Assembly: GCF_002803075.1 (NCBI RefSeq)
Contig: NZ_NNBK01000009.1
Location: 245,501-309,500 of the forward strand
Reading direction: 5' to 3'
Source of the DNA: Streptomyces sp. CB01373
GTDB taxonomy: Bacteria; Actinomycetota; Actinomycetes; Streptomycetales; Streptomycetaceae
DNA: 64,000 nucleotides
Position numbers and translations under genes: made by a program. The notes beneath the pieces were generated by a model that was not told where the DNA came from, searched no databases, and saw nothing but the letters and a program-made list of their open reading frames with translations. This document shows, piece after piece, positions 27,324 through 35,784 of the stretch. Within the stretch, counting starts at the first letter, position 1. Every line of letters begins with the position of its first letter.

Positions 27324-27449
27324 TCCCGAAGAACCCGAAGAACCCGGTGAGGGTGCCGGGGCCGGTTTGGTCCACTTGGCAGGCTCTTGCCGACACCAGG
27401 ACGCGTATCAGCACATATGCGGCTTTCCATCGGATTACGATCCGCCGTG

Positions 27450-28736
27450 ATGAGTGCCTTCCAGAGCGTGACGCGTCTTCCCGCGCGTCCGTCGACGAGA
27501 CACCGCCTCCTCGGCCTGACGGCCGCCTGGCTCCTCACGCGCGCCCTGATGCTGTGGCTGCTCGCCCACAACGGACTGCCCCTGCTCGGCCGGGGCTCGG
27601 TGGCGCGCGAGGTGTGGAAGCTGTACCAGCACTGGTACGTGCTGCTGTCCCACGGCGCGTTCCCCGCGCACGACACGCTGTGGCAGTACCCGCCGGGCGC
27701 CGGTCCGGTGCTGCTGTCGCCCGCGCTGCTGCCGGGCCTGACCTACTTCCAGGCGTTCGTGGTGCTCACCGTCGCCGTCGACGCGCTGGTCACGCTGGCG
27801 CTGGCGCACGCGGGCACCCGGCCGGACAGCAGCCTGCGCGGGGCCGGCTACTGGACGCTGGGCCTGCCCCTGCTGCTGCACGTCCCGCTGGCCCGCTACG
27901 ACGTCCAGGCGACCGCCCTGGCCGTGCTGTCCCTGCTGGCCCTGTCGCGCTCCCCACGCGCGTGCGGCGCGCTCGCCGCGCTGGGCGCCCTGGTGAAGGT
28001 GTGGCCGGTCCTGGCGCTGCTCGGACTCCCCCGGGGCCGTCCGACCCGCTCGGCGTTGACCTGGGCGGCCGCCACCGGCGCCGTCGCGCTGACCGTCCTC
28101 GCCGTCCTGTTCAGGAACCCGCTCGCCTTCGCTCGCCAGCAGGGCGGCCGGGGCGTGCAGATCGAGTCGTTGGGCGGCACCGCGCTCGCGCTGGCCACGC
28201 ACGCCGGCTGGCCGGGCCGGGTGCGCTACCGGTACGGGGCCCTGGAGTTCACCGGCCCGTACGTCTCCACCGTCGCGCATCTCTCGCTGGCCCTGTCGGC
28301 GAGCGCCTTCGGACTGCTGCTGCTGTGGCGGATCCGGGCCCGGCACTGGACGCCCGCGACCCCGTACGACGCCGCGCTGAGCGCCGTCCTGCTGTTCACC
28401 GTGACCAGCAGGGTGATCAGCCCGCAGTACATGGTGTGGCTGCTCGGCCTCGCGGCGGTGTGCCTGACGTCGCCGCTGACCACGCAGCGGCCGGCCGCCG
28501 CGCTGATCGCACTGGCGAGTCTGGTCAGCGTGATCGCCTATCCCGCGCTGTACCACCAGGTGGCGTCCTGCACGTGGAAAGGTTGCGCGCTCATGGTCAT
28601 GCGCAACGGTCTGCTGGCCGCCGCCGCGCTATTCTCTTTTGCCCGGTTGTGGCGATCGACGAAATTGATGACGCAGGAAGGGGAACCCGAGTCGGGCACA
28701 CACCGTCTTCCGCACGGGACTCTAAGTCCCTCTTAA
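27450..28736 (+). CDS. Membrane glycosyltransferase, GT87/DUF2029-like
   Basis: This is a 428-residue polytopic protein with the GT87 pattern: basic N-terminus, TM1 (LLGLTAAWLLTRALMLWLL), then YQHWY and QYPPGAGP in the first outer loop, RYDVQATAL, and about nine further TM helices. GT87 enzymes transfer mannose or related sugars from polyprenyl-phosphate donors outside the membrane. Neither candidate start (27450 or 27417) has a good ribosome site. I chose 27450 as the first codon close to the hydrophobic part. Confidence 0.75.
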   Translation: MSAFQSVTRLPARPSTRHRLLGLTAAWLLTRALMLWLLAHNGLPLLGRGSVAREVWKLYQHWYVLLSHGAFPAHDTLWQYPPGAGPVLLSPALLPGLTYFQAFVVLTVAVDALVTLALAHAGTRPDSSLRGAGYWTLGLPLLLHVPLARYDVQATALAVLSLLALSRSPRACGALAALGALVKVWPVLALLGLPRGRPTRSALTWAAATGAVALTVLAVLFRNPLAFARQQGGRGVQIESLGGTALALATHAGWPGRVRYRYGALEFTGPYVSTVAHLSLALSASAFGLLLLWRIRARHWTPATPYDAALSAVLLFTVTSRVISPQYMVWLLGLAAVCLTSPLTTQRPAAALIALASLVSVIAYPALYHQVASCTWKGCALMVMRNGLLAAAALFSFARLWRSTKLMTQEGEPESGTHRLPHGTLSPS

Positions 28737-28757
28737 CGGGAGATTACCGACCGCCCC

Positions 28758-28763
28758 TACTAT
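28758..28763 (+). promoter_or_regulatory. Candidate -10 element of a leaderless transcript
   Basis: TACTAT sits eight bases before the GTG at 28772, and no ribosome site precedes that codon. This spacing places the transcription start on or next to the start codon, a known leaderless arrangement in Streptomyces. No consensus -35 is evident (TTAACG at 28733 is the nearest). Confidence 0.45.
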
Positions 28764-28771
28764 TCCCGCTC

Positions 28772-30397
28772 GTGGACTCCATGCCTCTGCAGCCCCATCT
28801 TTCAGCCGACGTCAGCGTTGTCGTGATCGGTTACAACGACGCCGCCCACATAGCCGATGCTGTGCGCTCGGCACTCGCGCAGGGCCCCTCCGTCAGCGAG
28901 GTCGTCGCCGTCGACGACTGCTCGACCGACGGCACCTCCGAGCTGCTCGACCGGCTGGCCGCGGCCGAACCGAGAGTGCGGGTGATCCGGCGCGAGGAGA
29001 ACAGCGGCGGCTGCGGCACCCCGCGCAACGCCGGCATCGACGCGGTCACGACGTCGTACGTGATGTTCCTGGACAGCGACGACGTACTGCCGCCGGGCGC
29101 GGTGGACGCGCTGCTCGGCGCCGCCCGCGAGAAGCAGGCCGAGGTCGTCAGCGGCCTGTGCGTGCGCCGCGAGCTGCCCTCCGGGCGCGAAGTGCCCTGG
29201 CAGGGCAAGCTGTACGCCGAGGGCGCCGTCCTCGCGCGCCCCGCGCACCTCCCTCGCCTCGTGCACGACACCCTGTGCGTCAACAAGCTGTACCGCACCG
29301 ACTTCCTGCGCGAGCACGCGATCCGCTTCCCCGAAGGGCGCTTCCCCTACGAGGACTTCGTGTTCACCGCGCGTGTGCTGGCCGCCGGGCCGCGCATGGC
29401 CCTCATCCCGGACCAGGTCTACGTGTGGAACGTGCGCCGGTCGGCCGGACATCTGTCGATCTCGCTGGACCGCTCGGACATCGAGAACTGGCACGCGCGC
29501 ACCGAGGCCAGCCGGTCGGCGTACGACATCCTGCTGAACGCCGGTCAGAAGGAGCTCGCGCGGGCGGCCCGAGCCAAGTTCCTCGACCACGAACTGCGCA
29601 TGTACGCGCGTGAGCTGGGCCTGCGCGACGCGGAGTACCGGCGCGCGTGGTGGGACCACACGCGGGAGTACCTCGGCGAGTACGACGCGGCCGACTGGGC
29701 GGTCAACCCGACGGCCTCCGGACGCCTACTCGGACGGGTGATTCTCGCGTCGCCCGAGCCGCGGGATCTGGCGCGTCTGAAGGAGTTCGCCGCCCGCCCG
29801 TCCCGGCTGTGTCCGCCCTACGCCAGGGACAAGGACGGCGCCCCCGTCTGGGCGGACGATCTTCCCCAGATCAGCCTGGAGCCCTACCTGGTCCGGCCGC
29901 TCCACGTCCTGCCGCTGGCCGTGGACGCGGAGCTGCGCGCCCACGCGAGCACCAGCCTGCTGCGGCTGCGCCTGCACGACCTGTACGGCAGGGTGGCGTC
30001 CGCCGGGCCCGAGGCCGTGGAGGTGGAGTGGCACCACCGTGAGGCGGGGCGCACGGTCCAGCACGCCGCCGTCCCGCTCACACCGTCCGAGGACGGCACC
30101 TGGTCGGCCGAGACGGCCGTGGAGCTCGCGGGACTGGGGGCCGGCACCTGGGACCTGCGGCTGCGGGTGCGGTTCACCGACGGCGCGAGCCGTGAGGTGA
30201 CGGCGCACGCGCACACGGGCGCCGGTCTGCTGCGCCGCCGTGTCGTACCGAGCGTGCGCTACGGCGTCCTGCTGGTCCAGCCCTACGCCACGCACTCCGG
30301 CGCGCTGGCGCTGCGGCTGGCGGCGGGACTGAGCGGGGTGACGTCCGTGCTGCGGGGCAGACTGAGCCGTCTGCTCCACCGGGCCGCGTCCCGGTGA
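28772..30397 (+). CDS. GT2 glycosyltransferase with C-terminal extension
   Basis: This is a 541-residue protein. The GT-A family 2 domain covers about 8-230 (VSVVVIGYNDAAHI, AVDDCSTDGTSELL, MFLDSDDVLPPGA, YEDFVFTARVL). It resembles the N-terminal halves of the two fused enzymes upstream but lacks a glycerophosphotransferase part. Instead the C-terminal 200 residues form a beta-rich region of unknown function (LRLHDLYGRVASAGPEAVEVEW, GTWDLRLRVRF). The start is GTG 28772 or ATG 28781, in the same frame. GTG is preferred because of the -10 element just upstream. Confidence 0.85.
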   Translation: MDSMPLQPHLSADVSVVVIGYNDAAHIADAVRSALAQGPSVSEVVAVDDCSTDGTSELLDRLAAAEPRVRVIRREENSGGCGTPRNAGIDAVTTSYVMFLDSDDVLPPGAVDALLGAAREKQAEVVSGLCVRRELPSGREVPWQGKLYAEGAVLARPAHLPRLVHDTLCVNKLYRTDFLREHAIRFPEGRFPYEDFVFTARVLAAGPRMALIPDQVYVWNVRRSAGHLSISLDRSDIENWHARTEASRSAYDILLNAGQKELARAARAKFLDHELRMYARELGLRDAEYRRAWWDHTREYLGEYDAADWAVNPTASGRLLGRVILASPEPRDLARLKEFAARPSRLCPPYARDKDGAPVWADDLPQISLEPYLVRPLHVLPLAVDAELRAHASTSLLRLRLHDLYGRVASAGPEAVEVEWHHREAGRTVQHAAVPLTPSEDGTWSAETAVELAGLGAGTWDLRLRVRFTDGASREVTAHAHTGAGLLRRRVVPSVRYGVLLVQPYATHSGALALRLAAGLSGVTSVLRGRLSRLLHRAASR

Positions 30398-30455
30398 GCG
30401 CGCCACGAACCGCATTCCCCCGACGACCTGGGCCAACTGACGAGGAGACGCCCGC

Positions 30456-31439
30456 ATGACCTGGCTGATCACCGGCGGCGCCGGCTACATCGGAGCGCAC
30501 GTCGTCCACGCGATGACCGAGGCGGGCGAGCGGGCGGTGGTGTACGACGACCTGTCCACCGGCATCGCCGGGCGCGTCCCGCAGGGCGTCCCGCTGGTGG
30601 AGGGCTCCACGCTGGACGGCGACCGTGTGGCGCGCGTCCTCGCCGAGCACGAGGTGACCGGTGTCGTCCACCTGGCGGCGAAGAAGCAGGTGGGCGAGTC
30701 GGTGGAGCAGCCCCTGCTCTACTACCGGCAGAACGTCGAGGGCCTGCGGGTCCTGCTGGAGGCGGTGACGGAGGCCGGGGTCGGGTCCTTCGTGTTCTCC
30801 TCCTCGGCGGCCGTGTACGGCATGCCGTACGCCGCGCGGGACGACGCCCTGGTCACGGAGGAGACTCCGTGCGTGCCGATGTCGCCGTACGGCGAGACGA
30901 AACTGGCCGGCGAGTGGCTGGTGCGCGCGACCGGCCGGGCGACGGGACTGTCGACGGCGTCCCTGCGGTACTTCAACGTGGCGGGCGCGGCGAACCCGGG
31001 GCTGGCGGACGTCGGGGTCTTCAACCTGGTCCCGATGGTCTTCGAACGGCTGACCGAGGGCAGGCCCCCGCTCATCTTCGGGGACGACTACCCCACGCCG
31101 GACGGCACCTGCGTCCGTGACTACATCCACGTGGCGGACCTCGCGGAGGCCCACGTGGCCGCGGCGCGTGCCCTGCGCTCCTCGCCCGGTCGCGACCTGA
31201 CGCTGAACATCGGCAGCGGGGAGGGGGTCTCGGTGCGCGAGATGATCGACACGATCAACGCCGTCACCGGCTACGACAGCCCTCCGACGGTCGTCCCCCG
31301 CCGCCCCGGCGACCCCGCCCGCGTCGTCGCCTCCGCCGAGCGGATCACCACGGAACTCGGCTGGAAGGCCCGCCGCGACCTCCGCGACATGATCACCACG
31401 GCCTGGGAGGGCTGGCTCCACCACCACTCCCGGCCCTGA
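30456..31439 (+). CDS. galE: UDP-glucose 4-epimerase
   Basis: This 327-residue extended SDR enzyme has the NAD motif GGAGYIG (7-13), catalytic Tyr145/Lys149 in SPYGETK, an SSSAAVYG stretch and the UDP-sugar pocket YFNVAGA. It interconverts UDP-glucose and UDP-galactose (or the GlcNAc forms) and could supply activated sugar to the neighbouring glycosyltransferases. The ATG follows GAGGAGACG. Confidence 0.93.
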   Translation: MTWLITGGAGYIGAHVVHAMTEAGERAVVYDDLSTGIAGRVPQGVPLVEGSTLDGDRVARVLAEHEVTGVVHLAAKKQVGESVEQPLLYYRQNVEGLRVLLEAVTEAGVGSFVFSSSAAVYGMPYAARDDALVTEETPCVPMSPYGETKLAGEWLVRATGRATGLSTASLRYFNVAGAANPGLADVGVFNLVPMVFERLTEGRPPLIFGDDYPTPDGTCVRDYIHVADLAEAHVAAARALRSSPGRDLTLNIGSGEGVSVREMIDTINAVTGYDSPPTVVPRRPGDPARVVASAERITTELGWKARRDLRDMITTAWEGWLHHHSRP

Positions 31440-31447
31440 CACCGCCT

Positions 31448-31492
31448 GAGGGCGCCACCGGGTCCGCCCGCCCGCGGACCGGTGGCGCCCTC
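31448..31492. terminator. Bidirectional terminator between galE and tetR
   Basis: A 19-bp stem (GAGGGCGCCACCGG..GTCCGC) with one bulged G lies between convergent genes. Confidence 0.85.
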
Positions 31493-31510
31493 CCCTGCGT
31501 GGCCCCGTGG

Positions 31511-32137
31511 TCAGAGGGCCTTGAGCGCCTCGGCCGTGCCGTGGGCGAGGGCGTTCAGGTAGCCCTTGGGGAGCTTCGGCGTGCGGATGACGACCGCGCG
31601 CCAGTACAGCGGGCCCGAGATCAGGTCGAGGGCCAGGTCCCGGTCCAGATCGGGGCCGATCTCGCCACGGCGCTCCGCCGCCGCCAGGATGCTGCTGGCC
31701 ACGCTCTCCTGACCGTCGCGCAGGGCCTTCTGCATGGCCTCGGCGATGTCCGGATTGCGGGCCGCCTCCGCCTGGAGGTCGGGGATGATCTGCGAGGCGA
31801 TGGGGTGGCGCAGGGCCCGGGAGGTCACCTCGTACAGCAGCCGCAGATCGCTCTCCAGGGAGCCGGTGTCCGGCGCGGGCAGGCCCTGCACGGCGAGCGC
31901 CGAGACGATGTCCAGCACCAGATGCAGCTTGGAACGCCACCGGCGGTAGACGGCCGTCTTGCCGACGCCCGCGCGCCGCGCGATCCCCTCGATGGACGTC
32001 CGCGCGTAGCCGACGGACGCCAGTTCCTCGAAGACCGCCGCACGGATCGCCTCCGTCACATCCTCGCGGAGCACGGCCGCTCCGGCGGGGACCCGGCGGC
32101 GGGGGCGCGTCTGGGGCTCGTCGGCGTTCGTCGTCAT
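31511..32137 (-). CDS. TetR-family transcriptional regulator
   Basis: This is a 208-residue protein. The N-terminal helix-turn-helix spans about 30-72 (TSIEGIARRAGVGKTAVYRRW) and the C-terminal helical ligand/dimer domain follows. It is divergent to the polysaccharide exporter genes; the 182-bp gap carries two similar dyads. Autorepression and control of the exporter are therefore likely. The ligand is unknown. The ATG at 32137 has no ribosome site, but a good -10 lies seven bases before it, implying leaderless translation. Confidence 0.9.
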   Translation of the reverse strand: MTTNADEPQTRPRRRVPAGAAVLREDVTEAIRAAVFEELASVGYARTSIEGIARRAGVGKTAVYRRWRSKLHLVLDIVSALAVQGLPAPDTGSLESDLRLLYEVTSRALRHPIASQIIPDLQAEAARNPDIAEAMQKALRDGQESVASSILAAAERRGEIGPDLDRDLALDLISGPLYWRAVVIRTPKLPKGYLNALAHGTAEALKAL

Positions 32138-32144
32138 GGGGCCA

Positions 32145-32150
32145 AGCATA
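32145..32150 (-). promoter_or_regulatory. Candidate -10 of a leaderless tetR transcript
   Basis: TATGCT on the minus strand ends seven bases before the tetR ATG. The matching -35 area falls inside the first operator-like repeat. Confidence 0.5.
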
Positions 32151-32153
32151 GGG

Positions 32154-32231
32154 CGTTACGACGAAACGGTTGCGTTGCGGCGTGCCTTCGCCGTACGCTC
32201 ACGTTGCGACGATACGGTCCCGTTCCGACGT
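32154..32231. promoter_or_regulatory. Twin operator-like repeats between tetR and the exporter
   Basis: Two 30-bp direct repeats (32154-32183 and 32202-32231) start 48 bases apart and agree at about 24 of 30 positions, sharing CGTT.CGACGA.ACGGT..CGTT.CG.CGT. Each contains an imperfect dyad (CGAAACG-gttg-CGTTGCG; CGATACG-gtcc-CGTTCCG). They are typical in size for TetR operators. Confidence 0.6.
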
Positions 32232-32319
32232 AAGAAAACGTAAAGAGAACCGTAAGGAAACGATCGGCGACCCGGAGCCGGACCCCCGCACCACCTCCCC
32301 CCGAGCGAAAGCAGCGGAT

Positions 32320-33234
32320 GTGAGCCAGGTCCTCCACACACCGCCCCACACACCGGCCGCGGCCGAGCACCCCCTCTCGGCGCTCGCCACTCGCCACGGC
32401 CTGTCGGTCAGCGGCGCCCGCCCCTCCCTGCCCGAGTACGTCCGCCGGCTCTGGGCGCGGCGCCACTTCATCAGCGCCTTCGCCACCGCCAAGCTCACCT
32501 CCCAGTACAGCCAGGCGAAGCTCGGCCAGATCTGGCAGGTCGCCACCCCGCTCCTGAACGCGGCGGTGTACTACTTCATCTTCGGCATCCTCATGGGCAC
32601 CAGCCGCGGCGTCGCGGACTACATCCCGTTCCTGGTGACGGGCGTGTTCATCTGGACGTTCACCCAGAACTCGATCATGGCGGGCACCCGGGCGATCTCC
32701 GGCAACCTCGGCCTGGTGCGGGCCCTGCACTTCCCGCGGGCCGCGCTGCCGGTCTCCTTCGCGCTTCAGCAGCTCCAGCAACTGCTGTTCTCGATGGTCG
32801 CCCTGGTGGTGATCCTGTTCTGCTTCGGCATGACGCCCTCCATGTCGTGGGCGCTGGTCGTCCCGGTGCTGCTGCTCCAGTTCGTGTTCAACGCCGGCGT
32901 CTCCATGATCATGGCCCGGATGGGCGCCAGGACCCCGGACATCGCCCAGCTGATGCCGTTCCTCCTGCGCACCTGGATGTACATCTCCGGCGTGATGTGG
33001 AGCATCGACAAGACGCTGGACCGCACCCACATGCCGCACGTGCTGAAGGTGCTGCTGCAGTCCAATCCGGCCGCCGTCTACATCGACCTGATGCGCTTCG
33101 CGCTGATCGACAGCTTCAAGGCCCACCAGCTCCCCCACCATGTGTGGGCCTTCGCAGTTGGCTGGGCCCTGCTCGCCGGGGTCGGCGGCTTCATCTACTT
33201 CTGGAAGGCTGAGGAGACGTACGGCCGTGGCTGA
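32320..33234 (+). CDS. ABC-2 type polysaccharide/teichoic acid exporter permease (TagG/Wzm-like)
   Basis: This is a 304-residue protein with a cytoplasmic N-terminus, then the ABC-2 segment FATAKLTSQYSQAKLGQIWQ and six TM helices. The family exports lipid-linked polymers, here presumably the product of the surrounding glycosyltransferases. The GTG at 32320 (SQVLHTP) is the likely start after an unusually A-rich leader (32231-32270). It overlaps the ATPase gene by eight bases. Confidence 0.9.
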   Translation: MSQVLHTPPHTPAAAEHPLSALATRHGLSVSGARPSLPEYVRRLWARRHFISAFATAKLTSQYSQAKLGQIWQVATPLLNAAVYYFIFGILMGTSRGVADYIPFLVTGVFIWTFTQNSIMAGTRAISGNLGLVRALHFPRAALPVSFALQQLQQLLFSMVALVVILFCFGMTPSMSWALVVPVLLLQFVFNAGVSMIMARMGARTPDIAQLMPFLLRTWMYISGVMWSIDKTLDRTHMPHVLKVLLQSNPAAVYIDLMRFALIDSFKAHQLPHHVWAFAVGWALLAGVGGFIYFWKAEETYGRG

Positions 33235-34036
33235 GCTGAACACCGACAAGGTCCCCACCGTCGTCGTCGACGGGGTCGACATCGTCTACCGGGTCAACGG
33301 AACCGGCTCCGGCCGGGGCTCCGCGACCGCCGCCCTCAACCGGATCCTGCGCCGCGAGAAGGCGGAGAAGGCGGCCGGCGTACGCCGGGTGCACGCGGTC
33401 AAGAAGGTCTCGTTCGTCGCCTACAAGGGCGAGGCCATCGGCCTGATCGGCACCAACGGCTCCGGCAAGTCCACGCTGCTGAAGGCGGTCGCCGGACTGC
33501 TGCCCGTGGAGAACGGCAGGATCTACACCAACGGCCAGCCCTCGCTGCTCGGCGTGAACGCGGCGCTGATGAACGACCTGACCGGCGAGCGCAACGTCCT
33601 CCTCGGCGGACTGGCCATGGGCATGTCCCGCGAGGAGATCAGGGAGCGCTACCAGGACATCGTCGACTTCTCCGGCATCAACGAGAAGGGCGACTTCATC
33701 ACGCTCCCGATGCGCACCTACTCCTCCGGCATGGCCGCCCGGCTCCGCTTCTCCATCGCCGCCGCCAAGGACCACGACGTCCTGCTGATCGACGAGGCGC
33801 TGGCCACCGGTGACCGCTCCTTCCAGCGGCGCTCGGAGGAGCGGATCCGCGAGCTGCGCGCCGAGGCCGGCACGGTGTTCCTGGTCAGCCACAGCAACTC
33901 CTCGATCCGCGACACCTGCGAGCGCGTCCTGTGGCTGGAACGCGGCGAACTGCGCATGGACGGCCCCACCGAGGAGGTCCTCGCGGCCTACGAGGCCTTC
34001 ACGGGCGGCTCCGACAAGAAGAAGGCCAAGCGGTAG
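33227..34036 (+). CDS. ABC exporter ATP-binding protein (TagH/Wzt-like)
   Basis: This is a 269-residue protein with Walker A GTNGSGKSTL (75-84), signature YSSGMAARLRF, Walker B DVLLIDE and switch His222. A basic insert before the first strand (RILRREKAEKAAG) and VSFVAYKGEAIGLIG are typical for the Wzt/TagH group. It has no C-terminal carbohydrate-binding domain, so export is probably not gated by terminal-modification recognition. The GTG start lies within the end of the permease gene. Confidence 0.93.
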   Translation: MAELNTDKVPTVVVDGVDIVYRVNGTGSGRGSATAALNRILRREKAEKAAGVRRVHAVKKVSFVAYKGEAIGLIGTNGSGKSTLLKAVAGLLPVENGRIYTNGQPSLLGVNAALMNDLTGERNVLLGGLAMGMSREEIRERYQDIVDFSGINEKGDFITLPMRTYSSGMAARLRFSIAAAKDHDVLLIDEALATGDRSFQRRSEERIRELRAEAGTVFLVSHSNSSIRDTCERVLWLERGELRMDGPTEEVLAAYEAFTGGSDKKKAKR

Positions 34037-34064
34037 CCCGCGCCCCACGCCCGCGGCGGGCCGG

Positions 34065-35579
34065 TCAGGGCGTCACCGCGTACAGGATCTGGCCGTCCGG
34101 ACCGCGGGTCACCACGCGCAGTTCCGGGTCGCGGCGGGGCGTGCTCCGGTCCACGACCCAGCGCACGTCATAGGTGCGCAGGATGTCCCGGCGTACGTCC
34201 TCCGGCGTGCGGCGCGTGTAGTAGCGCCGCACCGCCCACTCCCGCCGCGACTCGTCCGGCAGGAAGAAGTCCGGGTAGCCGGGGGCCACGGTGTAGGGGC
34301 CGTAGGCCGGGATCAGCCGGGAGGGCAGGTCCCGGGCCATGACCACGTCCCCGTACTTCACGTACGGAGTGATCCAGTAGTACCCGTTCCACGTCCGGGT
34401 GTAGCCGGCCGCGAGCACGCCCGGCAGCGCCTCGCGCCCGACCGCGTACCCGAGCACGCCCGCCTGGGCCCACGCGCCCAGGGCCAGCGCGCCGCCCAGC
34501 ACCCACGCCCATCGGATGCGCACGGTCCGCGGGCCGCTGTGCACCACCTCCAGCGCGGCTGCGAGCTGCGCCGGGACGAGGGCGGCGGGCAGGGTCCGGC
34601 CCCAGGCGTAGTGGCCGGTGACGAAGCCCGCGGCGCACATCAGCGCGCCCAGCAGGAAGAAGATCACCAGCGGGTCCCGCCGGTCGCGCCGCCACCGCGG
34701 GACCAGCGCGGCCACTCCGAGCAGCGCCAGCCAGTAGCGGCCGAGGAACTCCTCGTAGAGAGCCCGGTGCACCTCCTCCAGATCGTCTCCGGCCGAGAAC
34801 AGGGCGAAGAAGTCGTAGTACGGCCACAGCCACAGCACCAGCAGCCCCAGGGCCGCCCCGGCGCCGAGCCGCGGCCACAGGGCCCGCGGGGGGCGGGCCG
34901 CGAGCACCGCGGCGAGACCGCCGAGCGTGGCGACGACACCGGTGAACTGATGGCACAGCAGGATCAGCGCCCACAGCGCCCCGAGCCCCAGCCACACCTC
35001 CCACCCGGCCGCCGTGCGCAGCGCCCGCGTGAGCCAGGCCCAGTGATGGAAGGCGAGGCCGAGGGCGAACACGCTGGGGTACGACACCGTCAGCGCGAGG
35101 GAGTTGAGGGAGAGGAAGCCGCTCCAGTTGATGAGCTCCGTACCCCACAGGAGCACCAGGCTCAGGGCTGCCAGGGCGGGCGCGGCCCGGTGCGCGCTCA
35201 GGGTTCTGACGTACCGCCAGACGCCCGTCGCGAGCAGCGTGAGCCCGGCGAGCGCGGCGAGCCGCAGCACCACGAACACCGACAGGCCGCCGGCCCGGGC
35301 GACACAGCCGAGCAGCACCATCCACGGCGAGTAGTACGGGCTCGGGGTGTCGGCGTCGACGAGCGGATTGCCGGGGTGGAACAGGCTGTGGCGCAGCCGC
35401 TGGATGGTCGCCGCGTGCATGCCCAGGTCGCCGGCCCAGGGCAGCCGGACGACCACCAGGAGCAGCAGGGCGACGAGGAAGGCAGCGGCCACGCGGGGCG
35501 CGTAGGCCCCTGCCGGGGCGGTGGACGGCCGGGCGACGGCCGCATCCGCTGACGGTGCCTCAGGCGGTGCGGTGCGCAT
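34065..35579 (-). CDS. Large polytopic membrane protein, probable GT-C glycosyltransferase
   Basis: This is a 504-residue protein with about ten TM helices. The first outer loop has WAGDLGMH and TPSPYYSPW, matching the acidic, aromatic first loop of GT-C enzymes. A soluble C-terminal part (about 395-504) has YWITPYVKYGDVVMARDLPS and YDVRWVVDRS. It is convergent to the exporter ATPase gene and closes the polymer locus. Exact family is uncertain. Confidence 0.7.
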   Translation of the reverse strand: MRTAPPEAPSADAAVARPSTAPAGAYAPRVAAAFLVALLLLVVVRLPWAGDLGMHAATIQRLRHSLFHPGNPLVDADTPSPYYSPWMVLLGCVARAGGLSVFVVLRLAALAGLTLLATGVWRYVRTLSAHRAAPALAALSLVLLWGTELINWSGFLSLNSLALTVSYPSVFALGLAFHHWAWLTRALRTAAGWEVWLGLGALWALILLCHQFTGVVATLGGLAAVLAARPPRALWPRLGAGAALGLLVLWLWPYYDFFALFSAGDDLEEVHRALYEEFLGRYWLALLGVAALVPRWRRDRRDPLVIFFLLGALMCAAGFVTGHYAWGRTLPAALVPAQLAAALEVVHSGPRTVRIRWAWVLGGALALGAWAQAGVLGYAVGREALPGVLAAGYTRTWNGYYWITPYVKYGDVVMARDLPSRLIPAYGPYTVAPGYPDFFLPDESRREWAVRRYYTRRTPEDVRRDILRTYDVRWVVDRSTPRRDPELRVVTRGPDGQILYAVTP

Positions 35580-35723
35580 GACGCAGGAGCCGGGTGCGAC
35601 TGCCGAGGGAGTTCACGCGGCAACTTTATACGAATGATCCCGTTTAGCAGGAAAAGGGTAAATTCGGCGTGCGGCGTTTCCTGGACGGCAGGAAGACGGC
35701 GTGGGCGGGAGCGTGGACGGCAT

Positions 35724-35760
35724 GAGGGCGCCCCGGACCGGAAAGGTCCGGGGCGCCCTC
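35724..35760 (-). terminator. Terminator of the NAD-glutamate dehydrogenase gene
   Basis: A perfect 16-bp stem (GAGGGCGCCCCGGACC and complement) with loop GGAAA begins 24 bases after the stop codon. Confidence 0.85.
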
Positions 35761-35784
35761 GGGTACGGGTCGGCCTCCCGCGTG

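Noticed and set aside
34037..34062. Weak GCCCGC/GCGGGC hairpin between the exporter ATPase and the membrane protein gene
   Set aside because: Short, with a large loop and no T-tract, in a 28-bp convergent gap; not clearly above chance at this GC content.
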